Shown here: positions 24,446-34,796 of the stretch, in pieces
How the letters are laid out: every line of letters starts with the position of its first letter
How positions within the stretch are numbered: the stretch's first letter is position 1
Notes under the pieces: generated by a model
What the model saw: the letters and a program-made list of their open reading frames with translations, nothing else
The model's database searches: none
What the model was told of the DNA's origin: nothing
Source of the DNA: Phytophthora hibernalis
Lineage: Eukaryota > Oomycota > Peronosporomycetes > Peronosporales > Peronosporaceae
Reading direction: 5' to 3'
DNA: 64,000 bases
Assembly: GCA_012656075.1 (NCBI GenBank)
Contig: JAAKBF010000020.1
Location: 434,001 to 498,000, forward strand
Made by a program: the position numbers and the translations under genes

Positions 24446-25152
24446 TCAACTCGTTCTCGATGTCGCCATCTGAATCGACCTCACCAATGCTAGCATCAAA
24501 AGTCTGGCGAGGTCATCAATTAAATCAGCAGCTGCTACGCCGTCATCACCAACGAGAGTACCGAAAGCCTTTCGATAGCCGCTTGCAATCGTCGTGTCTG
24601 TAAGGCCATCCACGGCGAACGAATCCACTTCTTGCCCTCACTTACAGTCGGTGGCGTGCTTTGAACGCGTTCTGCCACCTCCATGGCGCCTTAAACTCCT
24701 GGATGTCGTACTCAGCAGCGCCATTCATAGCTTCTAGTTGCCAACATCTTTGATGAAATAGACACACCCTCTTTACGGAGGTCGTTGACCCACTTCACAG
24801 GGTCAACTTCTCCTTCTCTAGTACCTATTCCATTTGGACGATCCTTCTTCTTACCTCTACATTTCTTCTCGGAGCACTGTGCTTCGAGTTTGCTCTTCTC
24901 ATGTAGCCATCTTGTGATGAGCTTCACTAAGCTGGGGTAGAGGTCCTTGATTACACATCGCACATCAGCGCTCTTGGCTAGTGTTTGCGCAGCATTCAGC
25001 TTCTCCCGTGCAGTAAAAGAACCCCGGCGTTGGGAGCGAGGGCCCTTGGGAGGCATCGCCAATCGACAAATATGGCGAGCGCTTACCTGTCTCTCTATCT
25101 GTTCCATTACCGGTATATTACCGGTAAACTTGAGTCTAAATGTTTGCAACAA
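24446..25152 (-). pseudogene. pogo-like transposase lacking its DDE domain
   Basis: The first frame (24712-25152) encodes a basic helix-turn-helix region: RGSFTAREKLNAAQTLAKSA, IKDLYPSLVKLITRWLHEKS, a lysine-rich stretch with KKCRGKKKDRPNG, then WVNDLRKEGVSISSKML. This matches the CENP-B-type DNA-binding N-terminus of oomycete pogo-like proteins. A second frame (24446-24628), in a different phase, is an acidic C-terminal-like tail. The catalytic domain expected between them is absent, so the protein could bind DNA but not transpose. Confidence 0.55.
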
Positions 25153-25219
25153 AACTTATAAGCGGAACTGAAACGGAGCTCATAATCGTGCAATCTGATT
25201 GGTCGCTCTTATATGAGGT

Positions 25220-25244
25220 TGTCCACTATAAGCGGAGGAGGTCG
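25220..25244 (-). repeat. right terminal inverted repeat of the pogo-like element
   Basis: Exact partner of 24290-24314. The inner end is TGTCCACTAT. Confidence 0.85.
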
Positions 25245-26929
25245 GTAATGCATTACACGGAGTTTTATCTCGCATTGCCCCTAACAGGCCGCATGGTCTC
25301 TACGGGGCCCCTACGAAGGAGGTATGCTATCGCTTTGAAAATTGGTATGCTTATTCACATCTGTCTGAAACCATAGGTTACGAAATTTCAAGTCGAAGTA
25401 AGAAGTAGGGGAGGTGAAATGCTTCGAAATGGCAAAACTGCATATGAAATGGATATTTTATGTCCAAAATGGCTACATGTAGGTTCATTTTATGTGCCAA
25501 ATCCTTGTTTTATGCTGCATTTGTACACTTCTGATTGCGATACATGAATTTTTCACGGACACCCGATGCCATTTTCAGCCCCGCAATACTTTAGAACTAG
25601 GGCAGCAATGTAAACACGACTGGAATGATGCATTTTGACTTGTATCGGTCTTAGTGTTCTGTTGATTTAATAGCAAACGAAATACTACCGGAATACATTG
25701 ACTTTTCAAAGACCGTACAAAACAGCCATATTTGGCGGGTTGTTAGGGGCGATTCGAGTTAAACGAAGGTAAGTAATTCCGTCTGGTTACCGAAGCCGAC
25801 AAATTGTTGGGAGAATGCAAACCCGACCCCTTAATATTTAGGTACCATTCAAAGATTGTGCTGCCCCATACGTGGGATCCTGCTGGTGGTCTTGTTTCGG
25901 TTCTCGAGACCGGAAACTAGTCAAGATCCGATAGGGATCTGACAAAAATTATCGTATCAGATCAGTACGTGACTAGTACGCATAATCGCGGCTACACAAC
26001 AAACGTACCATTATAACACGTATGGAAGCATGACTTACAGTTACTAAACATGTGCCTGGAATTCATACACGTTGTCATGAATTCACGAGAAACTTGGGAG
26101 CTTGCAATGGATCGCGAAAATATTGCCATAACTCGACTTCGAGAATATACAGCGGTACAGAAGATATCGATGATAACAACAGCTGCAACCGCCACGCCAA
26201 ATATGCTTTAAGAAGGCACATCATGGAATCGTTCGAGCGAAATATCATGCAAACAAAGAGTTGGTACATGATTCTGTCACAGGACGAAGCCGAGCCCCGC
26301 TTATGGTTGATAACGAGATCAAAGTGAGCTACTTTCTCCACCTTGCATAATGATACGGTGCTGTACGGGCTGCGTGATGTACATGCCTAAAACTCGGCAT
26401 TCAACAAGTTTACTTACCTCGGGTTAAACGGTAAAATGGTACCCCTACGTAAAGCGAAGCGCACCACATCATAATATGAGCTCTCCGTGATGTCGCAGTG
26501 AGCGGCGAGTTGGTTTTCAATAATGAGTACAGTAACGCCGATGGTTACGGCATAGATACTTGCGTGTGAGCTCGTATCCGGATAGATACTTGAGCCCCAC
26601 ATGCTCATATACTAGAATGCCAATACAAATTATATCCTCCATATGGCATGATGCGTGACAGTAGATTCAAAACAAATTTGGACTGTATGTCTACCAGTCT
26701 ACTATAGACAACGATAAATACTCAAAATCCACCATCTAGCAGGTAATAGGAACGCTTCCATTTTAAGTACATCACGGGTTTTACCCGATGAAAATTGATA
26801 GTTTTACACCCATTTCAGAACAGTTAAATTAAGGTGACACCTTTAAAAAATCTCCATTTAACCTAGAATATTGTTCATTATGCGTTATGAAGCGGGTCGA
26901 ACGCTTCTCAATATTTAAACAGATGTGGT
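25245..26929. other. no recognisable gene
   Basis: AT-rich DNA. Overlapping frames on opposite strands at 26052-26341 show no motif. An imperfect palindrome around TCTCGAGA lies at about 25894-25917. Confidence 0.4.
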
Positions 26930-27170
26930 CAGTGCAAACGGAGGTGGAGTGGGGAGGCGTACTCAAGGTGTCACAGCGCAGCTAAATATGTCCCACTGCA
27001 CACTCTACGACTGGAACCGACGACATCTTCAGCATTACGGATAACGTTATGTCGAAGCTACTCAAAGGATAGGGACGCAAGGAACATTTTGCTGGTCTTC
27101 CTGACTTTTCCTCATACGTGATATGTGCGGGTCGGAATGCAGCGGTGCTTATTGTACAAAAATATTTGTA
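26930..27170 (+). pseudogene. possible transposase N-terminal helix-turn-helix scrap
   Basis: Read in changing frames this stretch gives GVTAQLNMSHCTLYDWNRRH, then KLLKG(stop)GRKEHFAGLPDFSSYV. That resembles the HTH and linker (W-K-R ... LKGQGRKE) at the start of pogo-like oomycete transposases. The stop replaces an expected Gln. Only the N-terminal part is seen. Weak evidence. Confidence 0.3.
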
Positions 27171-28759
27171 AACTTGTTAATTGCATTGGACCTAGCAACA
27201 CACAACCGCGTAATTTTCTACGGTGTTTCGGAAGGCAACGTATTCTGGTTGGGTTTTGTGCTTGATATTGAATCAATAGAACTCAAAATGAATCAATCCA
27301 GTTGCGTTACATGACTATTCTTGTTTAAAATGATTGAAACGCTGAAATGGCATCTACAATGTGTTGTCCCAAACAATTGCATTTATCGCAATCAGATGCA
27401 TCATAAAAAATAGAAAACAGAAAATAACTGAATTTTAGCCATGCTCAGACATCAAAATGTACATTTAATTAACCCTTTCGCGGTACAAGGATGTTTGTCT
27501 CTCCCTTTATGCCCTTTCCCAAACCTCTGTAGAAATCACCCTCTAAAGGGCAAGGAATGCGACCTTTGAGCACAAGCTCAACTTAGTATCCACCCTTTTA
27601 AAACATATCATAAACGGTATTTGGTCTCACCAGTGCAGTATACTGAACCCAAGGGATATTCATGGATCAGGTAGAATCATAAAAATACTGAAGATGATTT
27701 GTTGCACGGGAAAGGTAAATAGAGTAGAGTGAATTTGTAAAAGGGTGCTAAATTCGTGAATGACCTAGATTTGTATTCTATAATTTACCTATGACTCGCG
27801 AACGGGTAAAAACTGTCATGTCTATGCATTTCTTACCATCTATTTCTTACTGCGACTAGAAATTACAAAACGTAGGAACAAGAGCAATTGGGTCTATTGC
27901 TCTTTCTCAACAAAGACGTCTCAATACAAAGCCTAATTCATTTCCTAAATCGACGAAGCCAAACACATATTTAGGTTATCCGGTTAAGTCTGAATTTGTC
28001 TACATCCTGTCGATCGGGACCAATAGTAAAGACAAGAGACCGATTCGCAGGTGGTTTGCCGCGAGTCTATTAATCAATCGAGCATGGAAATTTCAAGTAC
28101 CCACAATACAACACCTCAAAGCGACACCATGCCTCCTTCGTAGGGTTGTCCTTTTAGACCCTTCATCCAGCTAAGGGCAATGCGAATTAATTGGGCGAGG
28201 CGCTACAACATGTCGCACCGGAACGTGAGCCGAATATGGCGTAACAATATGATCATGGTAAACCGGACTAATAATCCGCTCGAGAAGTACAACCGAGACT
28301 TCGCTGTATGCATTGGTGCACTGATTTCATCAAACAGCGAAGGCTGAATCTACCTCGTAGATGACGCTGCTGGATGACATCAAGCACGGGTGCCCGAACC
28401 CTCCTGTCCACGCCTGAGCTGTGGAAATTGAAGTTCCTGAGCAATACACTGCATTTCAGTTGGTGTGTATTACTTCTGTAACATCATATTCAAACTCTTG
28501 TTGACATGGCCGTGCAGGTGTTTAGTATGATTCTATAGTATGTGATATGCTGTCCTAACTGTCCTACGCTGTCTTAAGATATCAATGTGTAATATACTGA
28601 CAGTAGCGAAAATAAAATCGTATATATGTAGGACACTTTAGGAATGTTAGAACCGTTTAGTACAGATAATATTCTTCCTAATTGGAACGTCCATCAATTA
28701 ACACGTACGCGTCTTCAACGTTATGAACGTTATCAGTGAAGCATTTGGGTTGTAACACT
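27171..28759. other. AT-rich DNA, no recognisable gene
   Basis: Low coding potential on both strands. Short A/T runs are frequent, and no repeat structure was detected by eye. Confidence 0.45.
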
Positions 28760-29350
28760 TTTAGAGCAAGCTTGCCATGGTCAAAACGGAGAGGCAGCTG
28801 GATTGACTTGTCCAGTGTCATCAGATGACGTTCACGCAGATGTTTACTAGTTGCCTGCGCAATCCTTGCTGGAAATAAAAGCGGAGCTCGAGAGAAGTGA
28901 TGGGCAAATGATATTGAACCATGATGTTCTGGAATGCGCCGCTGTAGTCATGCAGCTAATCCGGTTAAGTCAGCTTGTACAGCTTCTCGCGCACGCGTAC
29001 TCATTGTCGATGGTAGGAAACGCGTGTGCAGAGAGTCCTTGATTGTGGACCGACTCCGGATTGCTAACATTCCGTGACGAGTTGGCGACACCAGTTCATA
29101 GGCGTGGGTGCCAGATGGAATGAAATCATGCTGATAAAACCCGGTGGTTCCTCTATCATCGGAGGCTGGTAGTCAGCGTAGTATTGTTCGATGGTGACAA
29201 ACCATACCCCCAGGTCTTCGTTCAATGTCCCGTGATATTTGGGTGGCTCGGTTTTTCGGGCAGCCGGGGATTAGACACGAGCGTTTCAAACTGGGCAGCC
29301 ATTTGCTCACTTAAGCGTACTTGAAACTTATTTTGTTGCTGCACAACGAA
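28760..29350 (-). pseudogene. Ty3/gypsy-type retrotransposon gag remnant
   Basis: On the minus strand from about 29350 the translation reads LPEKPSHPKYHGTLNEDLGV, then VWFVTIEQYYADYQPP, FISMISFHLAPTPMNWCRQL and a stop. After a frame change it continues with AFQNIMVQYHLPITSLELRF, then YFQQGLRRQL, and finally HLRERHLMTLDKS. This is the Retrotrans_gag layout of oomycete gypsy elements (P-F-x-G...NEDLxxW...LNWYRxF...SLELRFYFQQGL). Frameshifts and stops are present. No downstream zinc knuckle or pol was identified, and the fragment is isolated. Confidence 0.6.
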
Positions 29351-29826
29351 GATGAGCATCCCGCCGGACGTTTAGGGTGTCGGCGGGCTTGATGAAGCAG
29401 GAAATGACGCGAAGACCTTCGACAGCACGACGGCTGGACAATCGACAGGTGCAACTATGTAACACGTCCCAGAGTCCGGCGTGCTGCTTCGTCCTGCGTT
29501 AGCTGTCAAAGTACCAGCATTCGGCAAAATGTGCAGCAAAACGGAATCACGGTCCGTAGCTCAGATCCTCGGAGATCCCTGTTCTAGTACGAATTTACGG
29601 GGTATATACAGCATACATCTTATGTTTTATGAAATGAACTTCTTTCACCAGCGCAATCCCAAAACAATCCCATGCACAAATATGTTATCCAATCAGATGC
29701 ACGCATCTCACTTAAATATTTATAATCAATACAATAGGGACATTTTCGCCGCCTGCCATCACCCCCCATATAAAAAATCAATTCAATCGCGACATTATTC
29801 GCCGCCTGTTATCACCCCGCCCCTCC
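29351..29826. other. no recognisable gene
   Basis: Contains a short imperfect direct repeat: two versions of TATAAATCAATTCAATC-like sequence with GCCGCCTG...ATCACCCC around 29730-29820. No gene is supported. Confidence 0.35.
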
Positions 29827-30775
29827 TCAAGATGACCAAGGCAGCGTACGGCAGCGCCGCGACGGGCGACTTCGAGCAGTGCGAGAAGGCGGTGTCGCGC
29901 ACGAACTTCTCGAAGCACAAAAAACGATGCATAGGAGACTATCGAAGCGATATCCGTAAGAGGTCGTGAGCGAAGCACCGCTCCAAGCGCGTTGGCGCTC
30001 AACGCATGCAGAGTGTTGCAAAGAAATTCGAAGTAAGGTTATCTTAAAATAAATATGTGGCGATGTACTGAATTAGTATGCATGCGATAACAGACCTCAG
30101 AGAGCAGCTGCACGGGGCTGGACTAGCGCCTCTTCCACCCAAACCCGAGCCAAATGGACTGGATGACCACCACCTCGAGGAGTTAAGCCGCAATGCGGAA
30201 TTATTCGAGTTCACCTTGTCGCGCGTACGTCAATCCTTTAATGGTATAATGCAGCACTAAAAACGTTTTTTCAGGTGGACACAAAGACTTGCTCTCCTCG
30301 GGATGGTTTAAAAGTTCTTTCTGCTTTTACATCCTGACAAACGCCACTGGATGCCGGCTGAGTTTACGGTCGAAAATGTTGACCGCGTGCTTCAAGATAC
30401 GTGCAAGTAATTTGGTTGGTATCAAACTGAAATTCAAGAGGCGTCCAAAAACACTATCAATAGGGAGAGGTGCGTCTCCTAAAGTACCGGAGTTATCCGC
30501 TGACCACATTAAAGGAGAAAATCGAGATGTGGATGAAGCAGTGCGAAGTAGTGCACCCGCAAAATTGTGTGCTGACATCTGCGGCCCAAGCGCGTATCGA
30601 CAACTTTGGAGAAGGCAGAGATTGCAGGACTTTACTGGAGTTTCAATCAGTCTACCAGGCCAGATTCGTCGATAAGGACAACGCGTATGAGGCCGAGAGG
30701 GAGCGACAAGACGAGGAATTGGCTGGAGAGGCCCGCTTCGGGGAGGTGTTTGGTCTCGATTCCGATAGGGAGTAA
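29827..30775 (+). pseudogene. decayed repeat-type protein with a CxxH/C finger-like start
   Basis: An ATG at 29832 opens a short frame with FEQCEKAVSRTNFSKHKKRC, which looks like a C2HC-type finger. It is followed by a helical stretch (30078-30260), a segment LLHPDKRHWMPAEFTVENVD near 30310-30390, and an acidic helical end (30490-30775): CEVVHPQNCVLTSAAQARID and VYQARFVDKDNAYEAERERQ. The pieces lie in different frames on the same strand and probably represent one broken, multi-copy oomycete repeat protein. I do not recognise its family. Confidence 0.35.
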
Positions 30776-30892
30776 AGTGACAGCTGGATGTATCCTTGTT
30801 ACGTGCGTCGTGCATTCAATAGTCAAACACCAGATAACCAGACTAAATGTACTACAACAAGACAATACGTGTTACCACAAGACTTTAAGCAC

Positions 30893-31095
30893 TACCGTAA
30901 ATCACGGCGATCATGCAAGGCACGGCGAACATGCAACCTTTTCGTAAAAACTCCATCAGTGTGTATTTTCTTTGCCATACATCGAAGCTTTTGTATGTGA
31001 TATGGTCGATTAGTTTTTAAGGACTCAAACATATTTTTACGATTTGACTTGGTTTCTACTTTTACGGCCTTGCATGATCGCCGTGATTTACGGTA
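30893..31095. mobile_element. 203-bp MITE with perfect 29-bp terminal inverted repeats
   Basis: 30893-30921 and 31067-31095 are exact reverse complements (core CCGTAAATCACGGCGATC). Both ends begin or end with TA, consistent with a TA target duplication of the Tc1/mariner/pogo type. The 145-bp interior is non-coding and AT-rich, with weaker inverted similarity continuing inward (CGTAAAAA on both sides). Confidence 0.75.
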
Positions 31096-31183
31096 TCACA
31101 AGACAAAAGGTACAATATAAAAATGAATGGTTTTTGCAGCTCACAAGCCAAACCGGCTGGACAGGAAGTACTTGATCTGCAGC

Positions 31184-31894
31184 TCACAATCCATTCACCT
31201 GGACAGAAATCACGTGCTCAAAACATACCATCCATCGCAATAGCGTCACAACCACCCTCCTTCCAAGAGTTTTTACCAGTTCAACGGAGACACGAATCTT
31301 GCTCATACTACCATTTATCAGTAGTTGATATTTGGTTAAGTTCCCGAGGGCGCCTTCAAACGGGCTCAAGATCACATCGTCTAACTATAGGCACAATCAC
31401 CAAATATTCGAAAGTACTTGAACCTCTGATCTGCTCGTATGATGTCGGCCAAATGCAATTCACGATACATTTTAATATCACGCTTGCGACCTGGGAACAC
31501 CCCAAAAGACGCGAGATCATTCCGTCGGGGGTGACTAGTGTCTGAAATTTGAGAGCGTGTTTTCTTTTATGTTCATTGTAGACCGACTGTTGACTCAGTA
31601 GCTTCCTCTTACGAAAGCTGCACCGCGGGGTTGGTCGACATATTCCATGTACAGTTCCATCCATGAAGCACCATATATTCGGATATGGACTACCAGCACT
31701 AAAAATGGCGTCTGTGTAAGTAGCAAGTCTTGGTGCAGCAACATATATAACAGCGTCGAATATTTTTCATCGATAATTATAAGCATATACAGGGAAATGT
31801 TTGAGAGGCCGCTAGCCGAACGTCCAAAGAAACCATCGATGTCATACCAGCGCACAGGAACAGCACGCTTGTATACACAGTGCCTCCATTGCAC
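31184..31894 (-). pseudogene. PIF/Harbinger-like transposase relic, copy 2
   Basis: Reading right to left: VPVRWYDIDGFFGRSASGLS (31894 side), YGASWMELYMEYVDQP, then after a frame change DGTVHGICRPTPR, with the first catalytic Asp in the DGT motif, and YNEHKRKHALKFQTLVTPDG. The C-terminal part (31184-31375) has SPFEGALGNLTKYQLLINGS and MSKIRVSVE. The motifs HKRKHxLKFQTxVTPDG and MSKxRxxVE are characteristic of DDE_Tnp_4 proteins. It differs in sequence from the copy at 21.8-22.9 kb, so it is a different subfamily. The central second Asp is not readable. Confidence 0.65.
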
Positions 31895-31989
31895 TAGCGC
31901 GAGTCCGCTCGCCGGTGATCACGTCTTGGAGCTTAATTATCTCCACAAAAATGCATAGCTCCGTCTTCTCAAAGCGGAAATATCGTTTG

Positions 31990-32023
31990 TACTTCTCTGT
32001 CCGGCCAATTTATACGAATTTGG
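31990..32023 (+). repeat. left TIR of the mariner element
   Basis: Matches the reverse complement of 34025-34058 at 33 of 34 positions. Confidence 0.85.
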
Positions 32024-32516
32024 ACTCTCCACCTCTCACTCAGTCAATTTTTGTAGTTATACGCGAGGAAGTAGCTTACATGAAAGAGCAGATCGCGAGG
32101 TTCGTTTTGATATTTTTGTTTGTCAGTTAACTCAATCGACATGATAAATAACTCCGCATGAGCTGGGTTTGAAGACATAATAGCCTTTTTTTCGTAATCC
32201 GGCTATAAATTAGCGATATTAGATATAAAAAATTGCTACAGCATCGTCAGCGTTTTGTGATTATCCTCGTAATAGCTCAATCTATGAAGCCTCCCGCCTG
32301 TCTGAAGAATTGCAGTATTACAAACGAGGTTTTATTCGATGTTATGATCAAGATAGCTATTCTCCCCTAACCTAAGCTTTTTTTCATCCAATCATAATCA
32401 GGTACAAGTTATCCTGGGTTTTATGAAGCATTTAATTCATTATTATTGGTTAAGAATTTGCTGTGTCAGCGCGCTAATTCCAGCATGGTATGTCTCCACT
32501 TCAAGTGGCAGTGAAG

Positions 32517-33886
32517 TTACCGACGCACCATTACTGTAAGCACTTTACCCACACGCGGAAGCTTGAAGTCATTCCCTCCCTCGAGGGTGATAATGCATTC
32601 CATGACATTTTGTAGTGTCAGGAAGCACTTATCTAATGTAGTATGCTTTATCTCGCAAAATGCTGTTTCCACAGCGTCGATCAGCTTATCTACGTCGTTG
32701 GTCGGGTTCTTGTACTGCAGCGACTGTATAGCATTGAAGAACCCTAAATCCAGGATGTTACAGTCAGGAGAGCGTACTCCATCTGAATGTTCCAACCCCG
32801 TTCTTTTCCCGCCGCCACAACTTCTCCATGGTCTTCGCTCACGTACGGTCCGGCATTGTCTTGCTGAACACGAATGACATTTGTATTCCTCCCTATATAC
32901 AATTGACAAAGAATGTTAGTCAGCAGTGATTAAAAACTAATTAATAAACTTCAGTTTCATCTTACCAGGCCATTGACTGCGAATTGCAGGAAACACTTTG
33001 CTCTTTAGCAAGTCCACATATACGCACCGCGTCATCGAAATACTCTTCGTGATCGATGTGCCAGCAGGTCTGCTGACGGAGCTTCGGAGTGCCACTGTAT
33101 GCTCTACAATTCGCCAGATGCCAATTTTGCCGTCAAAATAACGCTTTCGACCAAAATCGTAGCGTGGGCGAGCAACTGCAGCCAAAAACATTACTTTACA
33201 GATATACCGCTTATTTGGGCACGAGCGATACGATAAATTTTCATCAGACGCAAGGTAGTAGCGGTTTGACGCCTTGTACATGTTGAACCATTTCTCATCA
33301 ATGTGGACAACGTCATACATAGCGTCAAAACGGTACGAACGTGCTCCTACAACACGAAGCATAAACAAATTTAAGATATTAAAATCATTAACTTATAAAG
33401 TAAGACATTACAACTAATAATCATAGTGAAATACGTACCGATGGGTCGCTGCACGTGGCTAAGAGCGAACGACAGCCTCTGGTTCTTGTGATCGCTTGTC
33501 AGCGTGGGCTTCACACGTGAGATGACCCGCCGAAGAGACTTGACTTTGAGGTAGTCGTGTAGAGTCGATCGAGGAATGTTTGTAGCCTCAGCCAACGCTC
33601 GGATGGTTTGCCGCTTGCAGAGGGGCACTGCGGACACAATCTGACCGAGTTCAGCGACGGTGAAACGGCGAGAACGTTTTGGGTAAGGCTGCCGTGGTGC
33701 TGTCAGAGCCTTGGGGCAACTCCTGAGTTTCCAGATGCTGTCGATGGTGCTGCGGCTCAAAGTGTGCATGGCGAGTTGCTTGCTGCCATACGGGAGGCGG
33801 CCGTTTACACATAGGTTAGACAGGAAAAGAGCGACTGCGACGCGCTTGTGCGGAGGGAGGTCCTTCTTCGTTGGGGTCCTTGGCAT
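32517..33886 (-). pseudogene. mariner-type transposase, two introns intact, one frameshift
   Basis: The ATG at 33886 opens MPRTPTKKDLPPHKRVAVAL. Two helix-turn-helix regions follow (RSTIDSIWKL; FTVAELGQIV...TIRALAEATNIPRSTLHDYL). Intron 1 is 33347-33437 (GTACGT...TTGTAG) and intron 2 is 32893-32965 (GTAAGA...TATATAG). Both restore the frame exactly. Catalytic residues: first Asp in VVHIDEKWFNMYK, second in RVQQDNAGP, third in SPDCNILDLGFF. The reading frame breaks once between the second and third Asp, near 32790-32805. The C-terminus (LGFFNAIQSLQYK...GGNDFKLP) is complete. Apart from that break this is an intact transposase. The break may be an assembly error like those further right. Confidence 0.8.
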
Positions 33887-34024
33887 GCTGATCGGGGGAT
33901 CTGGATGCAGGAAGCTCAAATGAGCTGATGGCGGTGCCAAATTACTGACCCGCTGCCAGTCATTTAGATGAGTCAAATTTTGACCAATAAAGTTCATGCA
34001 ACATTTTGTGTGGCAAACAAAAAA

Positions 34025-34058
34025 CCAAACTCGTATAAATTGGCCGGACAGAGAAGTA
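34025..34058 (-). repeat. right TIR of the mariner element
   Basis: Partner of 31990-32023. Lies 139 bp upstream of the transposase ATG. Confidence 0.85.
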
Positions 34059-34762
34059 GTCGTCATCCGACAACGCGTTGAAGTTGAAGGGAGTCTTAAA
34101 CGAGGCCTCCGGGGCGATGAGAGGCGAACTCGGAAACAATTGCGGCAGATTCAAAGCTCGATACCTGCGTTGAAACAGGTGAGTATGCTTGTAACTCCGA
34201 CGGACTCCTCTTGTCAGTGAGCGGGTATAATAAATCGACTCCTTTTGAGTAAGAAGACTTCTTCCGAATCCATGGCTGGCTGCTGTGAGGCTGGATAGCG
34301 TCCTGGGTTTTATGCTGTATTGGAGAACTTGTCGTCGACTTGGTAATAGTGCACTCGATTGTGGAATGATGGCTGATCGATGAACTAGCAGCATCAGCAG
34401 TGCTTTTAGTGGTGAGATAGGAACTGCAATTTATTGGCCCCATACCGTAAAGTGTCGTTGTTTCATCCAGTTTTCGATGAAGTATCCGATCGAAATTTCG
34501 GAAAGGAGAGAGCTGATTAGGTGAAATGCCGCATGTCACAACAGGAAATAGTAAAGACTTCTAATGTCTGTAGCAGCAGCTCATTTTTTCGATTCAGCAA
34601 GTCGGAATATTTTCCTGGAAAATTACGCTTGTCCATTTTAAAATTTTACGCTATTCCAACACGAATGTAAAGTTACATGTAGTAGCGAAAAATTACGCTA
34701 TTACAATACAAAATTTGCTTTTGTAATTGTTCCTTAAATTCGCACCTACCGGTAGTCGAAAA
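34059..34762. other. spacer between transposon island and gene-rich block
   Basis: A 147-codon minus-strand frame (34096-34539) is Ser/Thr-rich and low in complexity, with no family support. The stretch from 34560 to 34740 is AT-rich and probably contains the upstream region of the gene at 34797. Confidence 0.4.
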
Positions 34763-34784
34763 GCTGCATTGGCGCCAAAAATTG
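34763..34784 (+). promoter_or_regulatory. possible oomycete initiator-like element
   Basis: GCTGCATTGGCGCCAAAAAT lies 13-34 nt before the ATG at 34797. It partly resembles the oomycete core promoter (an Inr, GCTCATT-like, next to a flanking CCAATTTT-like element). The match is imperfect. Confidence 0.3.
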
Positions 34785-34796
34785 CGATTGATAGCC

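Larger units (their letters stand above)
24290..25244. mobile_element. internally deleted pogo/Tc5-like element with 25-bp TIRs
   Basis: Perfect 25-bp inverted repeats (CTCCTCCGCTTATAGTGG core) at 24290-24314 and 25220-25244 bracket 955 bp. Inside, on the minus strand, are the N-terminal DNA-binding part of a pogo-type transposase and a short C-terminal-like frame, with no DDE domain between them. Such deletion derivatives depend on a transposase supplied from elsewhere. No clear target-site duplication was recognised. Confidence 0.7.
31990..34058. mobile_element. Tc1/mariner-superfamily element, about 2.07 kb, nearly complete
   Basis: Terminal inverted repeats of 34 bp with one mismatch (31990-32023 and 34025-34058; core CTGTCCGGCCAATTTATACG). 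The outermost bases are TA on both sides, as expected for the superfamily's TA target site. A single transposase gene on the minus strand fills the interior. The ends, the target site and the gene are all preserved, which suggests this is the youngest insertion in the island. Confidence 0.85.

Noticed and set aside
31123..31545. 140-codon plus-strand frame
   Set aside because: Antisense to the C-terminal part of Harbinger copy 2, with no motif of its own.
33960..34394. 144-codon minus-strand frame ending in the mariner TIR
   Set aside because: Part of its translation is simply the TIR read through (SVRPIYT). No family match and no continuation.
34096..34539. 147-codon Ser/Thr-rich minus-strand frame
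   Set aside because: Low complexity without signal peptide, domain or context. Considered as a secreted effector, but no RxLR- or LxLFLAK-like motif was seen.
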